Shown here: piece after piece, positions 40,282-48,319 of the stretch
Layout: every line of letters begins with the position of its first letter
Position numbering within the stretch: position 1 is the first letter of the stretch
Source of the DNA: Occultella glacieicola
GTDB lineage: Bacteria; Actinomycetota; Actinomycetes; Actinomycetales; Beutenbergiaceae
Assembly: GCF_004353825.1 (NCBI RefSeq)
Contig: NZ_SMNA01000006.1
Coordinates: 124,001-188,000 of the forward strand
Length of the DNA stretch: 64,000 bases
Direction: 5' to 3'
Notes under the pieces: model-generated
Seen by the model: the letters and a program-made list of their open reading frames with translations, nothing else
Told to the model about the DNA's origin: nothing
The model's database searches: none
Position numbers and translations under genes: made by a program

Positions 40282-40872
40282 GTGCTTGAGGTGCTCACCG
40301 GGAGCGGGCTGGCGTTCGCCGCCGGCCTGAACGCCTACATCCCGCTGCTCGTGATGGGCCTGCTGGCCCGCTTCACCGATCTCCTGATCCTTCCTCCCGC
40401 CTGGGCCTGGCTGGCTAACGACTGGGTCCTGGTGATCCTCGGCGTGCTCCTGGTCGTCGAGGTCGTCGCGGACAAGCTCCCGGCCGTCGATCACGTCAAC
40501 GATGTGCTCCAGACCTTCGTCCGGCCGACCGCGGGCGGCATCGTGTTCGCGGCCGGCTCGGGCTCGGTGACCCCTGCCGTGACGGATCCGGAGTCCTTCT
40601 TCACGAGCGAGGCCGTGATCGGCTTCGTCGTCGGCCTGGTCCTGGCGCTGACCACGCACGTGGCGAAGGCCGGAGCCCGGTCGGTCGTGAACCTGTCGAC
40701 GGCGGGGGTGGGCGCGCCGGTCGCCTCCACGGTCGAGGACGTCTCGTCCGTGGCGCTGACGATCTTCGCGATCCTGGTCCCCGTGCTCGTGGTCGTCTTC
40801 ATCGTGCTGCTGGTGGTGGTCGCGATCCGCGTGCGCGCGCAACGCCGCCGACGCCGTAGTTTGAGCACATGA
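40282..40872 (+). CDS. DUF4126-family membrane protein
   Basis: A 196-residue integral membrane protein with about five helices. LTGSGLAFAAGLNAYIPLLV, DHVNDVLQTFVRPTAGGIVF and HVAKAGARSVVNLSTAGVG are the DUF4126 landmarks. The end is strongly basic (RVRAQRRRRRS), so probably cytoplasmic. Function unknown. GTG start 3 nt after the thiamin-binding-like gene; its stop overlaps the next ATG (ATGA), although that gene also has its own -10 box. Confidence 0.8.
   Translation: MLEVLTGSGLAFAAGLNAYIPLLVMGLLARFTDLLILPPAWAWLANDWVLVILGVLLVVEVVADKLPAVDHVNDVLQTFVRPTAGGIVFAAGSGSVTPAVTDPESFFTSEAVIGFVVGLVLALTTHVAKAGARSVVNLSTAGVGAPVASTVEDVSSVALTIFAILVPVLVVVFIVLLVVVAIRVRAQRRRRRSLST
40857..40862 (+). promoter_or_regulatory. 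-10 box (TAGTTT), leaderless LLM start
   Basis: TAGTTT lies inside the end of the DUF4126 gene, 6 nt before ATG 40869, so the oxidoreductase can be transcribed on its own. Confidence 0.4.
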
Positions 40873-41861
40873 GATTCGGACTCTTCATTCCCCAGGGTTG
40901 GCGCTTCGACCTGACCGGTATCGACCCGAGCGAGCACTGGGCCGTGATGAACGGACTGGCCCAGCACGCCGACCAGGGTCCCTGGGACTCGATCTGGGTC
41001 TACGACCACTACCACACCACCCCGATCCCCAGTGAGGAGGCCACCCACGAGGCCTGGACGCTGATGGCGGCGTTCGCCGCGAGCACGTCGCGGGTCAAGC
41101 TCGGCCAGATGTGTACCTGCATGGCCTACCGCAACCCCGCACACCTCGCGAAGGTCGCGGCCACGGTCGACGTGATCTCCGGCGGTCGCGCCCAGATGGG
41201 CATCGGCGGCGGCTGGTACGAACATGAGTGGCGCGCCTACGGGCATGGCTTCCCGCGCCCCGGGATCCGCCTGGGGATGCTTGACGAGGGCGTCCAGATC
41301 ATGCGGCAGGCCTGGACCGAGGGCGTGGCCACCCTCGACGGCACGCACTACCAGGTGGACGGTGCGATCGTGCGCCCTCTCCCCCTGCAGGACGGCGGAC
41401 CGCCCCTCTGGATCGCCGGCGGCGGCGAGAAGGTGACCCTGCGGATCGCCGCGAAGTACGCCACCCACACCAACTTCGACGGCAGCCCGGACGGCTTCGC
41501 GCACAAGAGCCGGATCCTGGCCCAGCACTGTTCCGAGGTCGGCACCGACTTCGGTGCGATCACCCGCACCGCCGACTACAACGTCGCGATCGGGCGCACC
41601 CAGGCCGAGGTCGAGGAGCGGTTGCGGGTCCTGGCCGAGCGCGCCCTGCCCCACCTCGGCGCCGAACGGACCGAGAACATGATCGGCGGTTACCGCAACA
41701 ACGGCTCGCTCGCCGTGGGCACCCCGGAGCAGATCGTCGAACGGCTCATGGCCATGAAGGCCGCCGGCCTCGCCTACGGGATCTTCTACTTCCCTGAGGC
41801 CGCCTACGATCGTTCCGGGATCGAGTTGTTCGAGCGCGACGTCATTCCGCACCTGAGCTGA
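40869..41861 (+). CDS. LLM-class F420-dependent oxidoreductase
   Basis: A 330-residue luciferase-like TIM-barrel protein. RFGLFIPQGWRFDLTGIDPS, SIWVYDHYHTTPIPSEEATH, VKLGQMCTCMAYRNPAHLAK, GRAQMGIGGGWYEHEWRAYG and the C-terminal VGTPEQIVERLMAM place it in the F420-dependent group (TIGR03560-like). F420 rather than FMN is expected in actinobacteria. Substrate unknown. Its ATG overlaps the DUF4126 stop by four bases. Confidence 0.88.
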   Translation: MRFGLFIPQGWRFDLTGIDPSEHWAVMNGLAQHADQGPWDSIWVYDHYHTTPIPSEEATHEAWTLMAAFAASTSRVKLGQMCTCMAYRNPAHLAKVAATVDVISGGRAQMGIGGGWYEHEWRAYGHGFPRPGIRLGMLDEGVQIMRQAWTEGVATLDGTHYQVDGAIVRPLPLQDGGPPLWIAGGGEKVTLRIAAKYATHTNFDGSPDGFAHKSRILAQHCSEVGTDFGAITRTADYNVAIGRTQAEVEERLRVLAERALPHLGAERTENMIGGYRNNGSLAVGTPEQIVERLMAMKAAGLAYGIFYFPEAAYDRSGIELFERDVIPHLS

Positions 41862-41899
41862 GCAGCCGGACTCCGACCCGCGATCCGAAGGAGGACACC

Positions 41900-42034
41900 A
41901 TGTCGGTCACCCCACCGGGGGGCGATGACGCCCCGCCCGGCGCCCACGAGATCCATCTCCTCGAGGCTGACGAGACCATCCCACCCCGCCCCGAGGAAGA
42001 GGTGGCCGATGCGGCGAGGAGTGACGACGCGTGA
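41900..42034 (+). CDS. Small acidic protein
   Basis: A 44-residue ORF from ATG to TGA with an excellent ribosome site (AGGAGG, 6 nt upstream). It starts MSVTPPGGDDAPPGAHEIHL and is acidic (EADETIPPRPEEEVADAA). It has no transmembrane helix and is likely disordered. The stop overlaps the GTG of the next small membrane protein (GTGA), so the two are translated together. No family recognised. Confidence 0.55.
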   Translation: MSVTPPGGDDAPPGAHEIHLLEADETIPPRPEEEVADAARSDDA

Positions 42035-42264
42035 CGAACCCCGGTCCCCCGCGCGAGGCTGCTCCGCCACGGATGGCTCGCTCACGCACGCTCTGGCACC
42101 TGGGCATGCGCCAGATGATCGTCACGGTGGTGATCATCATCGTGCTGAACGTCGTGGCCCGCCGGCTGGGCCTCGGCTGGGGCGGCAGCATCGTGATGTG
42201 TGCGGCGATCGCGTTCGCGTGGCCGTTCGCGGCGGCCTGGTGGAACGCCCGACGGCGGAGGTGA
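42031..42264 (+). CDS. Small membrane protein
   Basis: A 77-residue protein: a Pro-rich start, then two predicted helices (LWHLGMRQMIVTVVIIIVLN and GGSIVMCAAIAFAWPFAAAW) and a basic end (WWNARRRR). The pattern suggests a cytoplasmic N- and C-terminus. No known family. Its GTG overlaps the preceding small acidic protein's stop. Confidence 0.5.
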   Translation: MTNPGPPREAAPPRMARSRTLWHLGMRQMIVTVVIIIVLNVVARRLGLGWGGSIVMCAAIAFAWPFAAAWWNARRRR

Positions 42265-42292
42265 CCCGGTGGGACGGCGTCGCCGCTCGGAG

Positions 42293-42328
42293 TCGTCCGG
42301 GTCGTCCGGGTCGCCCGGGCCGCCCGGG
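42293..42328 (+). repeat. Four tandem 9-mers
   Basis: TCGTCCGGG occurs twice, then TCGCCCGGG and CCGCCCGGG, in perfect register between the small membrane protein and the disordered protein. Non-coding as far as I can see; probably slippage-derived. Confidence 0.5.
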
Positions 42329-42405
42329 TCGGCCGTTGCTTGACTCGCTGGCGGCGACGTCCCACGCTGGTCAGGCCGTCGTCGTCCCGCCTCGGAGGTA
42401 GCACA

Positions 42406-42846
42406 GTGACCGACCGCGATCACCGACCCGACGGCCGCGCCGGCGACCGGGCCGCCGCCGAGGCGACCGAGAACGAACCCGGCACTGCCTACCCGGCCAG
42501 CCCTCCGCCGTCGGGCGTGCATCGGGCCCCCTCCGCGAACAGCGGCGACGCCTCGAGCGCCCGGCCGGAGGAGCATCGTGCTCCGGGAACGTCGCCGTGG
42601 GGGGACTACGCGAGCAGTCCCTACCCCGTGAACCCGGAGGCGGACGCGCCCGACCACACCCTGGCCGACCCCGCCTACCGACCGCCCGACTACGCGCGCG
42701 AACCCACCCCGGCGCACGGGGTCGGCACCCACTACCCGCCCTCACCCTCACCGGGATCGTCGTGGTACTCCGCCCGGTCCGAGCCCGACGACCCCCCGGG
42801 TGCCGACGGCCGGGACGACGGCGCGGAGGACGACCACGACCGCTAG
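42406..42846 (+). CDS. Proline-rich disordered protein
   Basis: A 146-residue protein rich in Pro, Asp, Ala, Ser and Tyr (WGDYASSPYPVNPEADAPDH, YRPPDYAREPTPAHGVGTHY). It has no membrane helix and no folded domain that I can see. GTG 42406 has GGAGG 8 nt upstream. It may be an adaptor or a low-complexity cytoplasmic protein; function unknown. The gene sits 22 nt before the GNAT gene. Confidence 0.45.
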   Translation: MTDRDHRPDGRAGDRAAAEATENEPGTAYPASPPPSGVHRAPSANSGDASSARPEEHRAPGTSPWGDYASSPYPVNPEADAPDHTLADPAYRPPDYAREPTPAHGVGTHYPPSPSPGSSWYSARSEPDDPPGADGRDDGAEDDHDR

Positions 42847-42868
42847 CGGCACCGGCGCGCACGAGGAG

Positions 42869-43408
42869 ATGACGCTCGCCCGGGACTCCGCGGACGCCGC
42901 CGACATCATCGGCCTGCGCGACCGGCTCGCCCACTGGCAGGAGTCGATCGGCATCACCCAGTGGCGCGTCGGTGAGGTCAGCGCGTTCGTCGTCGAACGC
43001 CAGGTGGCGGCCGGCGAGTGGTACCTGATGCGGCACGGCACGCAGCTGATCGCGACCGCGAGGGTGCTGACCCGCGACGAGCACACCTGGGGACCGGATC
43101 TCGGTGCGGAGGGGTCCGCCGGGTACCTGCACGGGCTGATGGTCACGCGGTCCGCGGCCGGGCGGGGCCTCGGTGGGCGGATCCTCGAGTGGTTCTGCGA
43201 ACTGAGCGCCTCCCACCGGCTCCCGGCCGCCCGGCTGGACTGCGTGGCCTCCAACCCGAGGCTGCGCCGGTACTACCTCGACCAAGGCTTCACCGAGCGC
43301 GGGATCACCGACTTCGGGGAGTCCAGCGGCTGGGCGCCGGTCCGCCGGTTCGAGCGGCTCCTGGCCGCCCCGACGGGGTTGTCCACAGGCCGCCGGCGAG
43401 GTGTCTGA
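42869..43408 (+). CDS. GNAT-family N-acetyltransferase
   Basis: A 179-residue GNAT protein. LRDRLAHWQESIGITQWRVG at the N-terminus is common in this subgroup. Motif A is HGLMVTRSAAGRGLGGRILE and motif B RLDCVASNPRLRRYYLDQGF, followed by TERGITDFG. Acceptor unknown. The ATG follows GAGGAG without a spacer, so the true start is not certain, although the conserved part begins soon after. Its end overlaps the upstream part of the DUF932 frame. Confidence 0.8.
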   Translation: MTLARDSADAADIIGLRDRLAHWQESIGITQWRVGEVSAFVVERQVAAGEWYLMRHGTQLIATARVLTRDEHTWGPDLGAEGSAGYLHGLMVTRSAAGRGLGGRILEWFCELSASHRLPAARLDCVASNPRLRRYYLDQGFTERGITDFGESSGWAPVRRFERLLAAPTGLSTGRRRGV

Positions 43409-43451
43409 GGTCGGGGGTTACCTGGGACTTCGAAGCCGAAGGAGGCACATC

Positions 43452-44528
43452 ATGACCAAGGAGTCCCTGGCCACCCTGAACACCCAGACCCTGATCGGCC
43501 ACACCGACAGGCGCGGACGGGCGTGGCACTACAAGTCCGAACTGCAGGGCGAGCGACCGAACCACTATCCCGGTGCCATCCCGGTCGCGGACGTCCGGGA
43601 GCGCCTGTTCAACTGGCGGGCCGCCGCTCGGCCGGTCGCGGTGGAGCGCCCCGCCACCGAGGACGACGCCACCCACCGCGACGCCGATGGCAACCCGGTG
43701 CGGTGGGTCGTCGACCCGCGGCGCCGCGCGATCGTCCGGGAGGAGGACCCCGACGGGACGGTGTTCGGGGTCTTCTCCGCGGACTACGTGCCGCACCAGT
43801 ACGGCGAGTGGCTGCTCGAGAACGTCCAGCACATCCTCGACGACGACCTGTCGATCGCCTCCGCCGGAGTGCTGCGCGATGGTGCCGTCGCATGGGTGGA
43901 GGTGTCCGTGCCGGACTCGCTGCGGACGCCGGAAGGCGTCGAGTTCCGTCCGAACCTGCTCGCCACCACCACGCTCGACGGGACGCTCGCCACGACCTAC
44001 AAGCGCACCGTGACCGACGTCGTGTGCGACAACACCCGCAACATCGCCCTCGCCGAACGCGGACCGCAGACGAAGATCCGGCACTCCCGGTACGAGAAGC
44101 TGGGGCTGCTCTCCGCCCGGCAGGCGCTCGAGGTGGTCTACACGACTGCGGACGCGTTCGCCGCGGAGGTGGCTCGCCTGTGCGCCGTTCCGGTCTCCGA
44201 CGCCCAGTGGGCCATGTTCCTGGACGCCTGGGTGCCGGGCACCGACCCGCGCACCGGTGGTGAGCTCAGCGGTGCCCGCAAGGCTGCTGCCGAGCGGCGT
44301 CGCAGCGAACTGGACGATCTCTACCGCAACGACGAACGGGCCGCACCCTGGCGCGGCAGTGCCCATGCGGTGGTGCAGGCGGTGAACACCCACGAGCACC
44401 ATGTGCGCGCGCTCGCGCACGGGTCGGACCGGTTGCAGTCCAACATGCGCAAGATGGTCAACGGTGCGTTCGAGGACCTGGACGTGCGTGCCTGGCACAC
44501 GCTCGAGGGGGTGCTCCAGCCCGCATGA
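43452..44528 (+). CDS. DUF932 phage/plasmid-like protein (TIGR03299 type)
   Basis: A 358-residue protein of the DUF932/TIGR03299 'phage/plasmid-like' family: LIGHTDRRGRAWHYKSELQG, HYPGAIPVADVRERLFNW, FSADYVPHQYGEWLLENVQH, TSVPDSLRTPEGVEF-like block and TVTDVVCDNTRNIALAE. Homologues occur in phages and plasmids; a DNA-related role is assumed but not shown. No other phage gene is present nearby. GAAGGAGG lies 7 nt before ATG 43452. Confidence 0.8.
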   Translation: MTKESLATLNTQTLIGHTDRRGRAWHYKSELQGERPNHYPGAIPVADVRERLFNWRAAARPVAVERPATEDDATHRDADGNPVRWVVDPRRRAIVREEDPDGTVFGVFSADYVPHQYGEWLLENVQHILDDDLSIASAGVLRDGAVAWVEVSVPDSLRTPEGVEFRPNLLATTTLDGTLATTYKRTVTDVVCDNTRNIALAERGPQTKIRHSRYEKLGLLSARQALEVVYTTADAFAAEVARLCAVPVSDAQWAMFLDAWVPGTDPRTGGELSGARKAAAERRRSELDDLYRNDERAAPWRGSAHAVVQAVNTHEHHVRALAHGSDRLQSNMRKMVNGAFEDLDVRAWHTLEGVLQPA

Positions 44529-44623
44529 GGCGGTGACGTCGCTCCGGCCGGGGTCCGGGACGGGCGTGGCCCGCGTCGCCCCGACGAGACCCGTCGTGGC
44601 ACCGGGCTCGGTGGTCCCGGCCC

Positions 44624-45085
44624 TCAGGCGGCACGGCTCGGCACCAGTCGCCGACCGATCAGGTAGAGCTGGCAGCCCAGGCACAGGCCGAAGGCGGCGT
44701 TCAGGAACGCGGCCACCAACGCCACGGCCGCGAACACGGTCACCGCCCAGGTCACGCCGGCGAGGCCGAGAACGAGACCGACGCCGGTGATGATGAGGCC
44801 GACGAACTGCGCGAAACGAGGCGGCGCCGGATCCTCCCGCTCCGTCGGCGGGCTCAGGCGAGGCCGGATGAGCGCCGCGTAGAGCGTCCCCTGCCAGGTG
44901 CCCTGGACCCCACGGGCGACGCCGAGCGCGAACGAGGCCACGACGAGCGCGAGCAGCACGAGACCGGCCGGCGAGTCCCCGGCCAGGATGGTGGCGATCA
45001 GCAGGGCGGCGGTCAGCGCCGCTCCGAACCGGGGGCCGCGCGGGTCGATGCCTGCGGCCCTCCCGGTCGCGTCGGGTGCGGTCAT
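44624..45085 (-). CDS. DUF4395-family membrane protein
   Basis: A 153-residue protein with about four membrane helices (ALTAALLIATILAGDSPAGL, FVGLIITGVGLVLGLAGVTW, AVALVAAFLNAAFGLCLGCQ). The last has the CLGCQLYL motif, a CxxC in the membrane that is typical of DUF4395. It may relay reducing equivalents. Its ATG overlaps the stop of the upstream thioredoxin-like gene (ATGA), the standard pairing of these two families. Confidence 0.85.
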   Translation of the reverse strand: MTAPDATGRAAGIDPRGPRFGAALTAALLIATILAGDSPAGLVLLALVVASFALGVARGVQGTWQGTLYAALIRPRLSPPTEREDPAPPRFAQFVGLIITGVGLVLGLAGVTWAVTVFAAVALVAAFLNAAFGLCLGCQLYLIGRRLVPSRAA

Positions 45086-45654
45086 CGTTCGGCTCCGATC
45101 CGGTCGGTCGTGGTCGAGTTGTCTGTGCCGGCCGAACCGGCCGAGTTGTTCGGGTCGGTCGAGTTGTTCGGGCGGGTCAAGCCGATCGTGTTGGCCGAGT
45201 GCGCCAGCGCCTGGGTGGCCTGGACGCGCGTGGGTGCGCCGCCGATCCGCCCGACGAGTGTCCCGTCGGTGTCGAACAGCAACGACGTGGGTGTGCTGAG
45301 CACGCCGAACTCACGGGTCAGGTCGAGGTGCTGGCCGCCGTCCACCTCGACGAACGCCAGGGCGGGGTCCGTGGCCACCAGGTCGGTCCAGAGCGCTGCG
45401 CTGCGGCGGCAGGGGCTGCAGTACTCCGCGGAGATCTGCACCACCGTGGCCCGGGCTCCGGCGGTGACGGCGACCGCCGTACGGACCCGGTCGAGGGTCG
45501 GTGGCGCCGGTTCGCGGCGGCCGGCGCTGGTCGACCGGCGGGTGCGGACCGGGCGCAGCTCGCCGCGCCGGCGGGTCGCGAACCACCAGGCGAAGCTGGT
45601 CAGCCCCAACAGCGCGACGACGGCGCTCGCGCGAAACAGCACATCCGGATCCAC
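45082..45654 (-). CDS. Membrane-anchored thioredoxin-like protein
   Basis: A 190-residue protein: an N-terminal helix (VVALLGLTSFAWWFATRRRG), a linker and a thioredoxin fold with VVQISAEYCSPCRRSAALWT (active CSPC) and the cis-Pro FGVLSTPTSLLFD. It probably works with the DUF4395 protein in extracytoplasmic thiol chemistry. The tail is unusually Asn/Ser/Thr-rich (NNSTDPNNSAGSAGTDNSTT), encoded by short repeats. GTG 45654 is 7 nt after TAGCCT (45662-45667), so leaderless. Confidence 0.82.
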   Translation of the reverse strand: MDPDVLFRASAVVALLGLTSFAWWFATRRRGELRPVRTRRSTSAGRREPAPPTLDRVRTAVAVTAGARATVVQISAEYCSPCRRSAALWTDLVATDPALAFVEVDGGQHLDLTREFGVLSTPTSLLFDTDGTLVGRIGGAPTRVQATQALAHSANTIGLTRPNNSTDPNNSAGSAGTDNSTTTDRIGAER

Positions 45655-45661
45655 GGCACCG

Positions 45662-45667
45662 AGGCTA
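45662..45667 (-). promoter_or_regulatory. -10 box (TAGCCT) of thioredoxin-DUF4395 pair
   Basis: TAGCCT on the minus strand, 7 nt before GTG 45654. Confidence 0.4.
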
Positions 45668-45742
45668 GGGCGGCCGACGGCCGCGTGACGGCGCACCCCC
45701 GATCCGTCCGGATCGTGGACGGGCTCCCCTGGGGGCGCGTGC

Positions 45743-48262
45743 TCAGGCTCTGCGCGCGGTGCCGCGATGCGCGGTCGCGGTGCGTGGGTCCTCGGGCCAG
45801 GCGTGCTTGGGGTAGCGGCCCCGCAGGTCCGCGCGCACCTGCGGGTAGCCCGTCTCCCAGAAGGACTCCAGGTCACCGGTGACGGCCGCCGGGCGTCCGG
45901 CCGGTGAGAGCAGCTGCACCACCAGCCCGCTCCGGCCGCGGGCCAGGCGGGGCGGGTGCCAGCCGAACGTCTCCTGCAGCTTGACCGCGACGACCGGCCG
46001 CTCGGCCGAGTAGTCGACCCGGATCGAGGAGCCGCTCGGGACCCGGACCCGCTCCGGCGCCCACTCCTCCAGGTGGGTCGCCTCCGGCCACGGGAGAAGT
46101 CGGCGCAGGGCGGCGAGGGTGTCGATCCGGGACAGCCCGGCGGTGCCCCGGACCCGGTCCAGATCGGGTCCGAGCCAGCGGTCAAGACTCTCGAGCAGCG
46201 CCTGGTCGCCGACATCCGGCCAGGGTTCGCCGAGGGCGACGTGCAGGAACGCCAGCCGGGCGCGCAGGCTCCGGCCCGCGTCCGTCCAGCGCAGCGCGCC
46301 GATCCCATCGGCGGCGATGCCCTCCTGGACGGCGGCGCGCACGAGATCGGGTGGCGGGTCGGGCAGCGTGGCCGAGGAGAGTTCGATCGCGCCGAGCCAC
46401 TCACCCCTGCGGGCGACCACCCGGCCGCGCTCCCAGATCACCCGCTCCCCCGACGCCAGCAGCGCCGGGGCTGCGAGCCGGGCCAGGTCGGCGTCCAGCG
46501 GCGCCGCGGAGCGGATGGTGGCGTCCCGACGGCCCGGCGCCCGGTCCGCGTCCGCCACGGCCAGCCATTCGAGACCGGCCAGTGCGCCCTCGGGGAGGCT
46601 CGCCCCGGTGCCGGACGCCATCAGGTAGGCGCCCGAGGCCGTGCGCCTGCGCGCGATCCGGTCCGGATGGGCCAGCGCCACGACCAGCCCGACCGCGAGG
46701 TCGTCCCCGAGGGCGAGATCGCCGCGGCCCGCGTGCCCGCCGGTGTCGCCCGCCTGACGGGCGAACCGACCCGCCTGGTCCTGCCAGGCGCGGGTCCCCG
46801 GTCCGCCGCGGCGCACCGACCGCAGGGCCGCGACCAGATCGCCACCCGGGGCCCTGATGTCCTCGCCGAGGAGAGCCACCACCTCGGCCGCCCGCCGGGT
46901 CCCGACCGCCGGCGACGCGTCGAGCAGGGCCCGGGCCAGGCGCGGGTCGGCACCGACGGCGGCGATGGCTCGCCCGCGGCCGGTCAGCGCCCCGTCGGGG
47001 TCCAACGCGCCGAGACCGGAGAGCGTCTTCCGCGCGGCCGCCAGCGCGGTCGGCGGTGGTGGGTCCAGGAGTGCCAGTCCGGCGCCGTCGGGGCTGCCCC
47101 AGCACGCGAGTTCGAGGGCGAACGCGGTCAGGTCGGACGTCTCGATCTCCGGTACCGGGTGGGCGTCGAGACGGGCATGGTCGCCCTGCGACCAGCATCG
47201 GTGCACGGCTCCGGGACCCTCCCGCCCAGCCCGGCCCGCCCGCTGCTCGGTCTCCGCCCGGCTGGCCCAGGTGGTCACCAGACCGGCGAGCCCGCGGCGG
47301 TGGTCGGTCCGTGGCCGCCGCGCGAAGCCGGCGTCGACGACGACCCGAACGCCGGGAACCGTCAGCGAGGACTCGGCCACCGCCGTCGACACCACGACCC
47401 GGCGCCGCGGGCCCGGCGTGAGCGCGAGGTCCTGCTGCTGCGCGGGCAGGCGTCCGTGCAGCGGGCGGATGTCGACGTCGGCTCCGACGGCGGACGTCAG
47501 GGACCGGCACACGGCGTCGACCTCGTAGGCGCCGGGCAGGAACACCAGCACGTCGCCGTCGTCGTTCGCCAGGGCCTCGCGGGTGGTCGTGGCGACGTGT
47601 TCGAGGTAGGCCCGGGTGACGCCCCGCTCGTCGGTGCGGGCCACCCGGGTGGGCGGTGGGTGCCAGTGCTCGACCACGGGGTGCAGCGTGCCGGGTACGG
47701 TGACGACCGGTGCGGCGTCGCCGGCCCCGAGCACCTGCGCCGTGCGCTCGGCGGCGACGGTCGCGGACATCGCCAGCACGGGGAGGTCCTCGCGCAGGTT
47801 CGCGCGGACGTCGACGCACAACGCCAGGGTCAGGTCGGCGTCGAGCTGGCGTTCGTGGACCTCGTCCAGGATCACGGCGCCGACGCCCGGCAGGTCCGGG
47901 TCGGCCTGCAGGCGGCGCAGCAGCAGGCCGGTGGTGACGAACTCGATGCGGGTGCCCGGGGCGACCCGGCGCTCACCCCGGACGCTGTAGCCGACGGTGC
48001 GCCCGACCCCTTCGCCGAGGAGCCCGGCGAGGCGCCGTGCGGCAGCACGGGCGGCGATCCGGCGGGGCTGGGTGACCACGATCCGGCCGGGAAGCTCGGC
48101 GGCCAGCGCCGGCGGGACCAACGTCGTCTTCCCGGTGCCGGGCGGCGCCTGCACCACGGCGACGCCTCGGCCGAGGGCTGCGGCGACCACCTCGGGCAGT
48201 CCGGCCACGACCGGGTAGTCCGGGGGTGCGGCCAGCAGCCGGGCGATCGGGTCGGTGGGCAC
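45743..48262 (-). CDS. hrpB: ATP-dependent helicase HrpB
   Basis: An 839-residue DExH helicase. Walker A is VVQAPPGTGKTTLVPPALAA, motif Ia TQPRRIAARAAARRL, the DEVH box VILDEVHERQLDADLTL, SAT motif LAMSATVAAERTAQV, and motif VI TEQRAGRAGREGPG. The HrpB C-terminal domain is present (ERVRVPSGSSIRVDYSAERP, LKLQETFGWHPPRLARG-like end). Length agrees with the family. It is a probable RNA helicase whose cellular role is little known. GTG 48262 follows CAGACT by 7 nt. Confidence 0.93.
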   Translation of the reverse strand: MPTDPIARLLAAPPDYPVVAGLPEVVAAALGRGVAVVQAPPGTGKTTLVPPALAAELPGRIVVTQPRRIAARAAARRLAGLLGEGVGRTVGYSVRGERRVAPGTRIEFVTTGLLLRRLQADPDLPGVGAVILDEVHERQLDADLTLALCVDVRANLREDLPVLAMSATVAAERTAQVLGAGDAAPVVTVPGTLHPVVEHWHPPPTRVARTDERGVTRAYLEHVATTTREALANDDGDVLVFLPGAYEVDAVCRSLTSAVGADVDIRPLHGRLPAQQQDLALTPGPRRRVVVSTAVAESSLTVPGVRVVVDAGFARRPRTDHRRGLAGLVTTWASRAETEQRAGRAGREGPGAVHRCWSQGDHARLDAHPVPEIETSDLTAFALELACWGSPDGAGLALLDPPPPTALAAARKTLSGLGALDPDGALTGRGRAIAAVGADPRLARALLDASPAVGTRRAAEVVALLGEDIRAPGGDLVAALRSVRRGGPGTRAWQDQAGRFARQAGDTGGHAGRGDLALGDDLAVGLVVALAHPDRIARRRTASGAYLMASGTGASLPEGALAGLEWLAVADADRAPGRRDATIRSAAPLDADLARLAAPALLASGERVIWERGRVVARRGEWLGAIELSSATLPDPPPDLVRAAVQEGIAADGIGALRWTDAGRSLRARLAFLHVALGEPWPDVGDQALLESLDRWLGPDLDRVRGTAGLSRIDTLAALRRLLPWPEATHLEEWAPERVRVPSGSSIRVDYSAERPVVAVKLQETFGWHPPRLARGRSGLVVQLLSPAGRPAAVTGDLESFWETGYPQVRADLRGRYPKHAWPEDPRTATAHRGTARRA

Positions 48263-48286
48263 GTCCTGCAGTCTGCCAGCCACCCG

Positions 48287-48319
48287 CGCCGCCTGGCGGC
48301 GGCCGGCCGTCAGGCGGCG
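48287..48319 (-). terminator. Hairpin at the P-type ATPase stop
   Basis: A perfect 9-bp stem CGCCGCCTG / CAGGCGGCG with a 15-nt G/C loop. The right arm contains the ATPase stop codon. It lies between the ATPase and hrpB, so probably ends the former. Confidence 0.4.

Noticed and set aside
42293-42328. Tandem 9-mers as an origin or regulator array
   Set aside because: Only four copies, G/C-only drift between units, no DnaA-box likeness; slippage is the simpler explanation.
45655-46404. N-terminal extension of the thioredoxin-like frame
   Set aside because: The extension lies over the end of hrpB in another frame and is Arg/Pro-rich; the helix-thioredoxin protein is complete from 45654.
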